Notes: generated by a model not told the origin, from the letters alone. DNA of 32,677 nt from Acidimicrobiaceae bacterium (GCA_002687745.1 NZBE01000009.1:31709-64385); one strand, 5' to 3'. Positions 22,606 through 31,170 are shown, counted from the first letter of the stretch. Translations and numbers: made by a program.

Positions 22606-23807
22606 CGAAAGAGCCCCCTGATCGTGCCAAATGGTACGCCGGGTCTGACCGGCTTGTGGTCCTCGGGCCTGGTCAGCACCGCCCCCACCACGAGGAGGAG
22701 GGCCATGACAGTGGCGGCGGTGATCCAGACGGTCGTGTCGCTGGTGGCGCTGTAGACGGCGGCGAATGCCAGCGATGCCACGGCACCGGTTGCCACCTCG
22801 ACCGCTGTCATCAGACCCTGTGCTGCGGCCTGGCGTTCCTCGGGCACGGCAGCGGATGCCAGCATCGGTGTTGATGGAAAGCCGAAGCCCTCGGCCACCG
22901 AGGTTGCCGAGGTCAGGACTATCAGGGCCCAGGCACCCGGGACGATGCCGTAGAACGCGACCATGATCGTCATGATGCCGAGTGTTCCCACAGCCCAGCG
23001 ACGTGCTCCGAATCGCTGGGCCAGCACACCTCCGACGGGTGAGAAGATTGGAAGTGGCAGAGCGGCAGCGGTCAGCGCGAACCCGATGAGTGCCTGAGAG
23101 GCACCCCTGTGGTCCAACTCGAGCACCCAGACCGACTCGAACGCCCCGATGAGGACGAAGTAGGCGGAGCCGATGCAGAGTGCTCCGATCAGGCGCCTGA
23201 CCCGCAACAGGCCCGTCATTCCGAGGCGTTCGGTGTCCTTTGTGGCGGTGTCCGGTTGAGCCCGAAACGCTGCGGGAAGCAGCAGCAGGAGGAACACAGC
23301 CGACACCCAGAACCATGCGCGGAAGCCACCGATGGCGGTCACGGCCACGGCTGCGAGGGGGGCCGCGACGAACCCGCCCACGTCGAAGGCTCCCAGCCGG
23401 CCCAGGTTGCGTCCCAGGTTGTCTGGGTCGGCCACGATCACGGTCCGTCGTGCAGCCGGGCTGCCGGCGCCCAGGGCGAATCCGAACGCTGCACGGCCGA
23501 TCACGTAGTGCCACAGCTGGTCACCGAGTGCCAGCACCACCAGAGCGCCGGCACCGATTACCAGAGCCCACTTCAGGAGTTGTGGTGACCTGCCCCTGTC
23601 GGCCAGCGGCGCCATCACGAGGCTGGCAACAAAGGCCGTGGCGAATCCCGTGGCGATGGCTATACCGATGCCGAAGTCTGAGAATCCCAGTTCGTGCTTC
23701 AACTCGGCCAGCAGAGCGACGACCCCTCCAAGGCCTGCAGACATCCCGAAGACGATCAGGTAGTAGGGAGCCAGGTTCGGTCCCTCCAGCGTCCCGCCGG
23801 TCTGCAT
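22602..23807 (-). CDS. Major facilitator superfamily transporter
   Basis: A 401-residue protein with about 12 hydrophobic segments. The loop between the second and third segments, APLADRGRSPQLLKW, fits the MFS signature loop, and a long hydrophilic loop with DTATKDTERLG marks the middle. The ATG at 23807 begins just before the first membrane segment (YYLIVFGMSAGLGGVVALLAEL); the frame is open 24 codons upstream, but those residues lack family likeness and cover the promoter. The substrate is unknown. It leads a two-gene unit with a class III aminotransferase. Confidence 0.85.
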   Translation of the reverse strand: MQTGGTLEGPNLAPYYLIVFGMSAGLGGVVALLAELKHELGFSDFGIGIAIATGFATAFVASLVMAPLADRGRSPQLLKWALVIGAGALVVLALGDQLWHYVIGRAAFGFALGAGSPAARRTVIVADPDNLGRNLGRLGAFDVGGFVAAPLAAVAVTAIGGFRAWFWVSAVFLLLLLPAAFRAQPDTATKDTERLGMTGLLRVRRLIGALCIGSAYFVLIGAFESVWVLELDHRGASQALIGFALTAAALPLPIFSPVGGVLAQRFGARRWAVGTLGIMTIMVAFYGIVPGAWALIVLTSATSVAEGFGFPSTPMLASAAVPEERQAAAQGLMTAVEVATGAVASLAFAAVYSATSDTTVWITAATVMALLLVVGAVLTRPEDHKPVRPGVPFGTIRGLFR

Positions 23808-23834
23808 CGGCGCAGTCTGACATAGGGATGTGCC

Positions 23835-23849
23835 TTCGGTAGTACCGAA
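23835..23849. promoter_or_regulatory. Perfect 7-1-7 palindrome between MFS and acyl-CoA dehydrogenase genes
   Basis: TTCGGTA-G-TACCGAA lies in the 74-base divergent gap, with its centre 35 bases upstream of the MFS ATG and 40 upstream of the acyl-CoA dehydrogenase ATG. Its core GTA-N-TAC matches the central part of the FadR-subfamily GntR operator consensus (t.GTa.tAC.a), but the flanking positions do not. It overlaps where the -35 of the MFS promoter should be (TATGTC at 23819-23824 is a possible -10). A repressor site controlling one or both sides is likely; the regulator is not in the window. Confidence 0.55.
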
Positions 23850-23881
23850 TACAGGAGCCCTGTGGGAGGATCCAGGCACCG

Positions 23882-25021
23882 ATGCTGGAGTTCACACAGG
23901 AACAGGATGCGTTTCGTGGTGTGGTCCGCGAGTTCGCCGAGGCCGAGATAGCGCCCCATGCCGAGGTATGGGACCGGGACCATGTCTTCCCGACCGAAAC
24001 CGTGCTGGCAATGGGCGATCTGGGCCTCTTCGGCCTGATGTTCGGATCTGAGTGGGGTGGCGCCGATGCCGGCCTCACCACCCAGTGCATCGCCATCGAG
24101 GAGGTAGGTCGGGTCGACCAGTCGATGGGCATCACCCTCGAGGCAGGTGTGTCGCTGGGCGCCAGGCCGGTCGCCGAGTACGGCACCGACGAGCAGAAGG
24201 CGCAGTGGCTTCCCGACCTGGTGGCTGGTCGCCGCCTGGCTGCCTTCGGGCTCACCGAGCCGGGGGGCGGCTCAGACGCCGGGGCTACCGCCAGCCGGGC
24301 CGTGATGGACGGAGGCGAATGGGTCATCGACGGGGCCAAGGCGTTCATCACCAACTCCGGCACCGACATCACGAGCCTTGTCACCGTCACCGCCAGGACC
24401 GAACAGGGCGTCTCGGCAATCGTCATTCCCGCTGGCACACCGGGCCTGACGGTCGAGCCCGCCTACAGAAAGATGGGTTGGCATGCCTCGGACACACACG
24501 GCCTGGTCCTGGAGGACTGCCGTGTGCCGGCAGAGAACCTGCTGGGTGAACCTGGCCGGGGCTTCGCACAGTTCCTCTCCACCCTCGACGACGGGCGTGT
24601 GGCAATTGCAGCCCTTGCAGTGGGCCTCATCGCCGGATGCCTCGACGAGTGTGTGCGCTATGCCAACGATAGAACCGCGTTCGGCCGACCCATCGGCTCC
24701 TACCAGGCGATCGCCTTCAAGTGCGCCGACATGGCGACCTCGCTGGAGACGTCCCGACTTGCCACCTACCACGCAGCCGGACTCCGCGATGCGGGCAGGC
24801 CCTACAAGAGGGAGGCAGCCATCGCCAAGTTGCACGCCACCGAGGCAGCCGTTGCAGCAGCCCGTGAGGCGACCCAGGTGTTCGGTGGGTACGGCTTCAT
24901 CGACGAGACCCCCGTCGCCCGTTTCTACCGTGACGCCAAGATCCTCGAGATCGGTGAGGGAACCAGCGAGATCCAACGACTCGTCATCAGCCGTGACCTG
25001 GGGTTGGGGGAGCCCCGGTAG
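23882..25021 (+). CDS. Acyl-CoA dehydrogenase
   Basis: A 379-residue acyl-CoA dehydrogenase of normal length. Seen are the FGLTEPGGGSDAGATASRA loop near residue 122, WVIDGAKAFITNSGTD near 148, and the C-terminal catalytic motif EIGEGTSEIQR, with the general-base Glu in the position used by short-chain enzymes. The substrate is likely a short or branched acyl-CoA. GGGAGGA lies 11 bases before the ATG. It is 38 bases ahead of the kynurenine operon and may be transcribed with it. A role in tryptophan breakdown is not established by sequence: it lacks the motifs I would expect of glutaryl-CoA dehydrogenase. Confidence 0.9.
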   Translation: MLEFTQEQDAFRGVVREFAEAEIAPHAEVWDRDHVFPTETVLAMGDLGLFGLMFGSEWGGADAGLTTQCIAIEEVGRVDQSMGITLEAGVSLGARPVAEYGTDEQKAQWLPDLVAGRRLAAFGLTEPGGGSDAGATASRAVMDGGEWVIDGAKAFITNSGTDITSLVTVTARTEQGVSAIVIPAGTPGLTVEPAYRKMGWHASDTHGLVLEDCRVPAENLLGEPGRGFAQFLSTLDDGRVAIAALAVGLIAGCLDECVRYANDRTAFGRPIGSYQAIAFKCADMATSLETSRLATYHAAGLRDAGRPYKREAAIAKLHATEAAVAAAREATQVFGGYGFIDETPVARFYRDAKILEIGEGTSEIQRLVISRDLGLGEPR

Positions 25022-25059
25022 GGTCGGCCCTCGGAACTGGAACCGACCAGGAGTAGGCG

Positions 25060-25596
25060 ATGCCCGCAGCCAACAGCATGAAGGCCTTCAACTTCCAGGC
25101 CTGGATCGACGAACACCGCGACCTGCTAAAGCCACCTGTCAACAACAAGCTCATCTGGACCGATGGTGACCTCATGGCATTCATCGTCGGTGGGCCCAAC
25201 GTGCGCACCGACTACCACGACGATCCTGTCGACGAGTTCTTCTACCAGATTGAGGGCGACATGATCCTGCGGGTCATGGAGGAGCCGGGTAGCCCGCCGG
25301 TCGACATCCCCATCAGGGAGGGCGAGGTGTTCTTCCTGCCGGCGCACACCCGGCATTCTCCGCAGCGCCCGGAGGCCGGAAGCATCGGCCTGGTCATAGA
25401 GCCGGCACGGCCGCCGGGTGCGCCGGACGGCTTCGACTGGTACTGCCCCAACTGCTACCAGCTCGTCTACCGGGCCGAGGTGCTGCTGAAGTCCATCGTC
25501 ACCGACCTGCCGCCGCTGTTCACCGCGTTCTACGGAGACGAGGAGAAGCGCACCTGCGGATCCTGCGGACACCTGCACCCGTCGCGGGACGGCTAG
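25060..25596 (+). CDS. nbaC: 3-hydroxyanthranilate 3,4-dioxygenase
   Basis: A 178-residue cupin that opens the ring of 3-hydroxyanthranilate to 2-amino-3-carboxymuconate semialdehyde. Fe(II) ligands are H53, E59 (YHDDPVDEFFYQ) and H99 (HTRHSPQRP). Substrate-binding R49, R103 and E114 align with the known enzyme. Two CxxC pairs, C129/C132 and C166/C169, form the rubredoxin-like iron site typical of the bacterial type. AGGAG lies a few bases before the ATG. It is the first gene of the kynurenine cluster, although its reaction comes last. Confidence 0.95.
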   Translation: MPAANSMKAFNFQAWIDEHRDLLKPPVNNKLIWTDGDLMAFIVGGPNVRTDYHDDPVDEFFYQIEGDMILRVMEEPGSPPVDIPIREGEVFFLPAHTRHSPQRPEAGSIGLVIEPARPPGAPDGFDWYCPNCYQLVYRAEVLLKSIVTDLPPLFTAFYGDEEKRTCGSCGHLHPSRDG

Positions 25597-25638
25597 TGGA
25601 CGCTGACATCCCTTGGCACGACATTTCCGAGGTCGCCA

Positions 25639-26934
25639 GTGCCTGAGCAGTACGACACCACCCCTGCCTGCGCTGAGCGTCTCGATGCCGAGGACCCGCT
25701 GGCGCACATGCGCGACGAGTTCGTCATGCCGGTGGGCCCCAACGGAGAAGCCGAGGTCTACCTGGTCGGCAACTCGCTCGGGCTGCAACCTCGGGCAGTG
25801 CGTACATACATTGAGGCCGAGCTCGACAAGTGGGGCAGGCTGGGGGTGAAGGGCCACACAGAGGCAGACCGGGAGCCGACCTTCCCGTGGGAGTCCTACG
25901 AGGAGTCCCTCAACCACCAGATGGCTGCGGTCGTGGGAGCAGAACCCGAAGAGGTCGTGGTCATGAACGGCCTGACCGTGAACCTCCACCTGCTCATGAC
26001 CACCTTCTACCGCCCCACGCAGGAACGCTTCAAGGTGCTCATCGAGGAGCACGCCTTCCCGTCAGACCACTTCGCTGCGGCTTCCCAGGTACGCCATCAC
26101 GGCAGGTCGGCCGAAGAGGCCCTGGTTACCGTTTCGCCCCGTCCCGGCGAGGACCTGCTCAACGCCGAGGACCTCATGGCGGCAATTGCCGAACAGGGCG
26201 ATGAACTGGCCCTCGTCCTGTTGCCGGGGGTGCACTACTACACGGGCCAGGTGCTTCCGCTGGCAGACCTGGCGGACGCGGCACACCGGGTCGGTGCCAT
26301 GGTCGGCTTTGACCTCGCCCACGCCGTCGGGAACATACCCCTGGGCCTTCACGACAGCGGAGCCGACTTCGCCGCCTGGTGTACCTACAAGTACCTCAAC
26401 TCCGGTCCGGGCGCCACCGCCGGATGTTTCGTCAACCAACGCCACCTCGAACGGACCGACCTCAACCGGTTCGAGGGCTGGTGGGGGACCGACAAGGCCA
26501 CCCGATTTCAGATGGACACGGTGTTCAACCCGATTCCGACGGTCGAGGCATGGCAACTCTCCAACCCTCCGGTCTTCTCCATGGCACCCATCAGGGCCTC
26601 GCTTGAGGTGTTTGAAAGAGCCGGCGGGATGGGTCCGCTGCGGGAGAAGAGCGAGAAGCAGATCGCCTACCTCGACCACCTCCTGGACGAGGTCCTGGCA
26701 GGTCGGGTCGAGTCGATAACCCCAAGGCCCCTCACAGAGCGGGGATGCCAGTTCTCGCTGCGGGTAACTGCGGACGGCTACGCGGGACGCGGTGTGTTCG
26801 ATGCCCTGGAGGCGACAGGTGTCGCCTGCGACTGGCGGCATCCCGACGTCATCAGGATTGCGCCCGTTCCCCTCTACAACTCCTTTGCCGACATTCACCG
26901 GTTCGTCCAGGTCCTCGACGGGATCCTGTCATGA
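25639..26934 (+). CDS. kynU: Kynureninase
   Basis: A 431-residue PLP enzyme that cleaves kynurenine or 3-hydroxykynurenine to anthranilate or 3-hydroxyanthranilate plus alanine. Family sequence includes YLVGNSLGLQPR near residue 35, the PLP-phosphate region VVVMNGLTVNLHLLM near 110, VGFDLAHAVGNIPL with the cofactor Asp near 228, and the lysine K251 in CTYKYLNSGPGA. It starts with GTG at 25639 behind a weak GAGG, while its stop overlaps the monooxygenase ATG (ATGA). The 42 bases between it and the dioxygenase gene carry a 16-codon open frame (see findings). Confidence 0.95.
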   Translation: MPEQYDTTPACAERLDAEDPLAHMRDEFVMPVGPNGEAEVYLVGNSLGLQPRAVRTYIEAELDKWGRLGVKGHTEADREPTFPWESYEESLNHQMAAVVGAEPEEVVVMNGLTVNLHLLMTTFYRPTQERFKVLIEEHAFPSDHFAAASQVRHHGRSAEEALVTVSPRPGEDLLNAEDLMAAIAEQGDELALVLLPGVHYYTGQVLPLADLADAAHRVGAMVGFDLAHAVGNIPLGLHDSGADFAAWCTYKYLNSGPGATAGCFVNQRHLERTDLNRFEGWWGTDKATRFQMDTVFNPIPTVEAWQLSNPPVFSMAPIRASLEVFERAGGMGPLREKSEKQIAYLDHLLDEVLAGRVESITPRPLTERGCQFSLRVTADGYAGRGVFDALEATGVACDWRHPDVIRIAPVPLYNSFADIHRFVQVLDGILS

Positions 26935-28298
26935 CCGATCACGTGACCATCGTGGGGGCCGGGCCTGCCGGGTCGATGCTCTCCATTCTGCTGGCCCGCC
27001 AGGGCCTGTCGGTGACCATGTACGAGAGCCGCCCGGACATGCGCACCACCGACATCGGGGCTGGACGCTCCATCAACCTGGCGCTCGCCACCCGGGGCAT
27101 CGAGGCGCTCAGGGAGGTCGGTGTGATGTCCGAGGTCCAGGAGATCCTGATCCCCATGATGGGGCGGCTGATCCACGACGACGGCGGCACCTCGATGCAG
27201 CCGTACGGCAGCCGTCCCCACGAGTACATCAGCTCGGTCTCACGTACAGCGCTCACCAGCATCCTGCTGGATGCCGCAGAGGCCACCGGGCAGGTGGAGA
27301 TCAACTTCGACATGCGCTGTCGCGGGGTCGACTTTGAGGCCAACACCCTCCAGTTCACCGACTCCACCTCGGGTGAGGCGAGCCGTGTCCCGTTCACCAC
27401 GGTCTTCGGCACCGACGGGTCGGCATCGGCGGTGCGCGACGCCCTGCTCGAGGTCAACGGCGGCAGCGTTGACATCGAACCCCTGGTGCACGGCTACAAG
27501 GAACTGACCATGCCGGCGGGTTCCGACGGCAGGTTCCAGATCGAAAAGGAGGCCCTGCACATCTGGCCCCGGCGGGACTTCATGCTCATCGCCCTTCCCG
27601 ACCTTGAGGGAACGTTCACGGTCACGCTGTTCCTGGCCAACGAGGGACCCACCGACAGCTTCGAGTACCTGGCATCGGGTGGCGATGTTCTCGGCTTCTT
27701 CGAGGAGCACTTTGCCGACTTTGCTCCCCTTGTGCCCGACCTGGCCGACCAGTTCACCACCCACCCCCATGGCCGCCTCGCAACGGTTCGAACCACAGGT
27801 TGGGCGCATGGCGACCGGGCGGTGATCCTGGGTGACGCCTCACACGGGGTGGTGCCCTTCCACGGTCAGGGGATGAACGCGGCCTTCGAGTCATGCATCG
27901 TGCTTGACACCTGCATGCGTGACCACCCGGGCGACTGGGCCACGGCGTTCGCAGAGTTCGAACAGGGCCGCAAGCCCGACACCGACGCCATAGCCGACAT
28001 GGCTGTCGCCAACTACGTGGAGATGAGCTCAAGCGTGGTTGACGAGCGCTACCAGCTCAAGCGTGCCGTGGCCCTGGAGCTGGACCGCCTGTGGCCCGAG
28101 CAGTTCACACCCCGGTACGCAATGGTCATGTTCAACACCATTCCCTATGCCGAGGTGCAACGACGGGCCGCCCTGCAGGGAGAGGTCCTCGAGCGGTTGA
28201 CGGTGGGCCTGATCGATATCGGTGAGGTCGACTGGCAGGCGGCGGAGAGAATGGTGTCAGAACTCGACTTCAACCAGGCCTCAGACACTGGAGCATGA
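26931..28298 (+). CDS. kmo: Kynurenine 3-monooxygenase
   Basis: A 455-residue FAD- and NADPH-dependent hydroxylase that makes 3-hydroxykynurenine. The FAD motif GAGPAG lies at residues 9-14, RSINLALATRGIEALREVG near 45 is distinctive for this enzyme, and GDASHGVVPFHGQGMNAAFE near 301 is the second flavin motif. No strong C-terminal membrane anchor is seen, as expected for bacterial forms. The ATG overlaps the kynureninase stop, and its own stop overlaps the next ATG, so translation is probably coupled. Upstream in-frame sequence is a shadow of kynU and was excluded. Confidence 0.95.
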   Translation: MTDHVTIVGAGPAGSMLSILLARQGLSVTMYESRPDMRTTDIGAGRSINLALATRGIEALREVGVMSEVQEILIPMMGRLIHDDGGTSMQPYGSRPHEYISSVSRTALTSILLDAAEATGQVEINFDMRCRGVDFEANTLQFTDSTSGEASRVPFTTVFGTDGSASAVRDALLEVNGGSVDIEPLVHGYKELTMPAGSDGRFQIEKEALHIWPRRDFMLIALPDLEGTFTVTLFLANEGPTDSFEYLASGGDVLGFFEEHFADFAPLVPDLADQFTTHPHGRLATVRTTGWAHGDRAVILGDASHGVVPFHGQGMNAAFESCIVLDTCMRDHPGDWATAFAEFEQGRKPDTDAIADMAVANYVEMSSSVVDERYQLKRAVALELDRLWPEQFTPRYAMVMFNTIPYAEVQRRAALQGEVLERLTVGLIDIGEVDWQAAERMVSELDFNQASDTGA

Positions 28299-29083
28299 CG
28301 ATGGACCTCACCTACGGCCGCTACCTCAAGGTCGACGAACTGCTGGACCTCCAGGAGTGCCGCTCCGACGGACCTGAACACGACGAAATGCTGTTCATCG
28401 TCATCCACCAGGTCTACGAGCTCTGGTTCAAGGAGGTTCTCCACGAGGCCGACATGTTGGTCGCCAACATCGAGGCAGGTCGGCTGGACAGCGGAGCCCA
28501 CCAGCTCAAGCGCATCCTGAAGATCCTCAAGACCCTTGTCGCTCAACTGGATGTTCTCGAGACGATGACGCCGCTTGAGTTCCAGTCCTTCCGCAGCTTC
28601 CTCGAGAGTGCCAGCGGGTTCCAGTCGGCGCAGTTCCGGGAGTTGGAGTACGCCCTCGGCATCAAGGACCCACAGCACCTCGGGTACTTCGCCGAGGGTT
28701 CAAGGGAGCGGCTCCGCCTTGAGGAGCGCTACAACTCACCGAGTATCTGGTCCACCTTTCTCGTGTATCTCAGTACAGCAGGGTTTGCCATCCCTGCCGA
28801 CATCCTTGAGCGTGACGTCACCGCACCCACGGTTGCGTCGTCTGGCGTGCAGGCTGTGCTGTCTGACATCTACAGGACCAGTCCGGACCTCACGGAAATG
28901 TGTGAGTCGCTGACCGACCTGGACGAGGGCCTCCAGGAGTGGCGTTACCGGCACGTCAAGATGGTGCAGCGCACCATCGGTGCCAAGATCGGTTCCGGTG
29001 GGTCGCTGGGTGTCGAGTACCTCCAGTCCACGCTGTTCAACCCGGCGTTCCCCGACCTCTGGGAGATCCGTACCGGGTTCTAG
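28295..29083 (+). CDS. kynA: Tryptophan 2,3-dioxygenase
   Basis: A 262-residue heme protein catalysing the first step, tryptophan to N-formylkynurenine. By alignment to the Xanthomonas enzyme, H38 (IHQVYELWFKE) is the active-site base, R100 (FRSFLESASGFQS) binds the carboxylate, and H220 (WRYRHVKMVQRTIG) is the heme ligand. The loop usually written GTGGSSG reads GSGGSLG here, a mild variation. It is the last pathway gene in the cluster and overlaps the monooxygenase stop by ATGA. A second Met at residue 3 is an alternative start. Confidence 0.95.
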   Translation: MTMDLTYGRYLKVDELLDLQECRSDGPEHDEMLFIVIHQVYELWFKEVLHEADMLVANIEAGRLDSGAHQLKRILKILKTLVAQLDVLETMTPLEFQSFRSFLESASGFQSAQFRELEYALGIKDPQHLGYFAEGSRERLRLEERYNSPSIWSTFLVYLSTAGFAIPADILERDVTAPTVASSGVQAVLSDIYRTSPDLTEMCESLTDLDEGLQEWRYRHVKMVQRTIGAKIGSGGSLGVEYLQSTLFNPAFPDLWEIRTGF

Positions 29084-29121
29084 GCTGCCGCAGCCGAACG
29101 AGTTGCACCCGGGGAGCCGTA

Positions 29122-29751
29122 GTGAGCCACGACCACCACAGGCACGACCACGACAAGGGCTTCATGGCCAACGTCCACTGGCTGTTGAAGGTCCACAAGT
29201 TCTGGCAGGCCGACACCAACCGGGCAATTGTCGACATGGTCGATCCGCAGCCGGGTGAGAGCCTGCTCGACATTGGTGCCGGCATGGGCCCGGCCACGGT
29301 GCTGGCTGCGGCCCGGGGTGCGTCGGTGGTTGCGGTGGACCCATCAGGCCTGATGAGGTCGATCTGCGGGGTGAGGCGCCTGTTCCAGCGTGCCCGTGGC
29401 CGCATAACCGTCGAGTCCGGTACAGCTGAGAACCTCCCCGTTGCCGGCGGTTCCATGGATGCCCTCTGGACGGTCAATTCGGTGCACCACTGGGTGGACC
29501 TGGACCTGGCCTTCGCCGAGCTGGCAAGGGTGCTCGCTCCGGGCGGAAGGCTCGTGTTGATGGACGAGGACTTCACCCATCCCGACCATCCGATGCACGA
29601 GACCCACCACGGTCACGAGGATGAGATGACCGCGGTCCACGTCGAGGCCATCGCTGCATCCCTTGGCGATCTTGGACTCGACGCGACCGGCCAGAAGACC
29701 GTTGCGGCTGGTGTCCCCGTCAAGTTGATCCGGGCGACAAAGCCCATCTGA
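29122..29751 (+). CDS. Class I SAM-dependent methyltransferase, His-rich
   Basis: A 209-residue methyltransferase of type-11 pattern. Motif I is LLDIGAGMGPATVLAAARG, the acidic end of strand 2 is VVAVDPS, then AENLPVAGGSMDALWTVNSVHHWVDL and LAPGGRLVLMDEDF. The N-terminus reads SHDHHRHDHDKGF and a later loop HPDHPMHETHHGHEDEM, two His/Asp/Glu-rich patches that could bind metal. GTG at 29122 lies five bases after GGGGAG; an internal ATG at 29164 would remove the first patch. It follows tryptophan dioxygenase by 38 bases, so is probably co-transcribed, but the methyl acceptor is unknown. It could act on a kynurenine-type aromatic or an unrelated substrate. Confidence 0.78.
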   Translation: MSHDHHRHDHDKGFMANVHWLLKVHKFWQADTNRAIVDMVDPQPGESLLDIGAGMGPATVLAAARGASVVAVDPSGLMRSICGVRRLFQRARGRITVESGTAENLPVAGGSMDALWTVNSVHHWVDLDLAFAELARVLAPGGRLVLMDEDFTHPDHPMHETHHGHEDEMTAVHVEAIAASLGDLGLDATGQKTVAAGVPVKLIRATKPI

Positions 29752-29763
29752 CCGGGGGTCCTG

Positions 29764-31164
29764 TCAGGTGGTGACCGGGTCTATGGGGGTGATCCGACCG
29801 AGGGCGGCCTCGATGTCGGAGGCGCCGTCCAGGCAGAGGTCCTCCCTGTAGCGGTCCGCAATCACCTGCACCCCCTGTGGGATTCCGTCGGCCACGCCGA
29901 CCGGAACCGCACAGGCCGGGATTCCCAGGAGGTTCACCGGGGTTACGCAGCGCATGACGTCGAGCATCAGGTCCATTCCACCCTCGGCCACATCGGCGTC
30001 GTGTGCGAACGGTGGCTGGGTCCACACCGGTGCAATGAGTACCGGATTCTCGGCGAAGAACCCGGCCCATGCCGCCCCCAGGCGGTGGTACTCGGTGTGG
30101 ATCAGGATGGCCGGCACCTCGTCGGGTGGGTAGCGTTCGATCAGCTCGTTGAGCAGCCCCAGGGCCTCGTCGCTCATTATCTCGGCCGCTGCTGCGACGG
30201 TTGCCGGCATGTCGCAGCTCAGCATCCGTGCCCAGACCTCCTGGCACTGCTCTATCTCGGGCGGGGCCGCTTCGACGATCTCCCAGCCGGCCGCCTCGAG
30301 GGCTCGCGCCGCCCTGTCGACACCGTCGGCCACAGCCGGGTGGATCGGACCACCGGGAACCTCGGTGAGGACTGAGGCCCTCCTCGCAACAGGTGGACCG
30401 TCGAACGGCACGGTCACCGACTTCGGGTCGCGCGGGTGGCGGCCTGCCATGGCCTCTACACCCAGCTTCAGGTCTGCCACATGGCGGGCCATCGGCCCCT
30501 CGACGCTCATCAGCTGGAACGCCAGCGTCGGCGTGTCGGCCGGCGGCATGGTTCCCGCGCTCGGGAAGCGTCCGAACGAGGTCTTGAGCGAGGTGATCCC
30601 ACAGCAGTAGGCCGGGTTGCGGAGCGAACCGCCAAGGTCGTTTCCGAGCCCGAACGGCGACATTCCGGTCGCGATCGATGAGGCCTCTCCTCCGCTGGAC
30701 CCACCGGCGGTCAGGTCAGGTGCCCAGGGGTTGCGGGTGAGGCCGTGAAGCGGGTTGTTGGTGGTGATACGGAGGCCCATTTCGGGAAGGTTTGTTCGGG
30801 CCAGGGGGATGGCACCGGCAGCCTTCATGCGCTCCACCACCGGTGAGTCGACGGGTGGCACGGCCTCGGCCATGGCCGGTACACCGTTCGTGGTTGGTGA
30901 GCAGGTGCAGTCCAGGTTCTCCTTGATGGTGATGGGTACACCGTGGAACGGCCCCAGGGGGTCACCGGCAGCAACAGCCGCATCGGCTGCGTCGGCGCCG
31001 GCCCTGGCACCGTCAGCCAGGACGCGAACCACGGCGTTGAGGTCGCCGTTCACCTCGTCGATGCGTTCCAGGTGGGCTTCGAGCACCTCCCGGCTGGAGG
31101 CTTCGCCCCCGGCGATCATCGTCGCCAATTCATTTGCCGCCCGTGTCCACAGTTCGTCGCTCAC
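29764..31164 (-). CDS. Amidase-signature family amidohydrolase
   Basis: A 466-residue amidase with the Ser-cisSer-Lys catalytic set: Lys in ITIKENLDCTC near residue 80, and GGSSGGEASSIATGMSPFGLGNDLGGSLRNPA near 152-183 with the cis-Ser and nucleophile. The family hydrolyses amides, including acyl-amino and aryl-amide bonds; the substrate is not evident. It is convergent with the kynurenine/methyltransferase unit (12-base gap) and divergent from an alpha/beta hydrolase. It starts with GTG and appears leaderless. Whether it could deformylate N-formylkynurenine is speculative. Confidence 0.9.
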   Translation of the reverse strand: MSDELWTRAANELATMIAGGEASSREVLEAHLERIDEVNGDLNAVVRVLADGARAGADAADAAVAAGDPLGPFHGVPITIKENLDCTCSPTTNGVPAMAEAVPPVDSPVVERMKAAGAIPLARTNLPEMGLRITTNNPLHGLTRNPWAPDLTAGGSSGGEASSIATGMSPFGLGNDLGGSLRNPAYCCGITSLKTSFGRFPSAGTMPPADTPTLAFQLMSVEGPMARHVADLKLGVEAMAGRHPRDPKSVTVPFDGPPVARRASVLTEVPGGPIHPAVADGVDRAARALEAAGWEIVEAAPPEIEQCQEVWARMLSCDMPATVAAAAEIMSDEALGLLNELIERYPPDEVPAILIHTEYHRLGAAWAGFFAENPVLIAPVWTQPPFAHDADVAEGGMDLMLDVMRCVTPVNLLGIPACAVPVGVADGIPQGVQVIADRYREDLCLDGASDIEAALGRITPIDPVTT

Positions 31165-31170
31165 GGTGGC

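Noticed and set aside
22606-23514. N-terminal extension of the second aminotransferase to 704 residues
   Set aside because: The extra part is Arg/Gly-rich shadow sequence of the MFS gene in another frame. Family sequence begins at the ATG at 22605, which overlaps the MFS stop.
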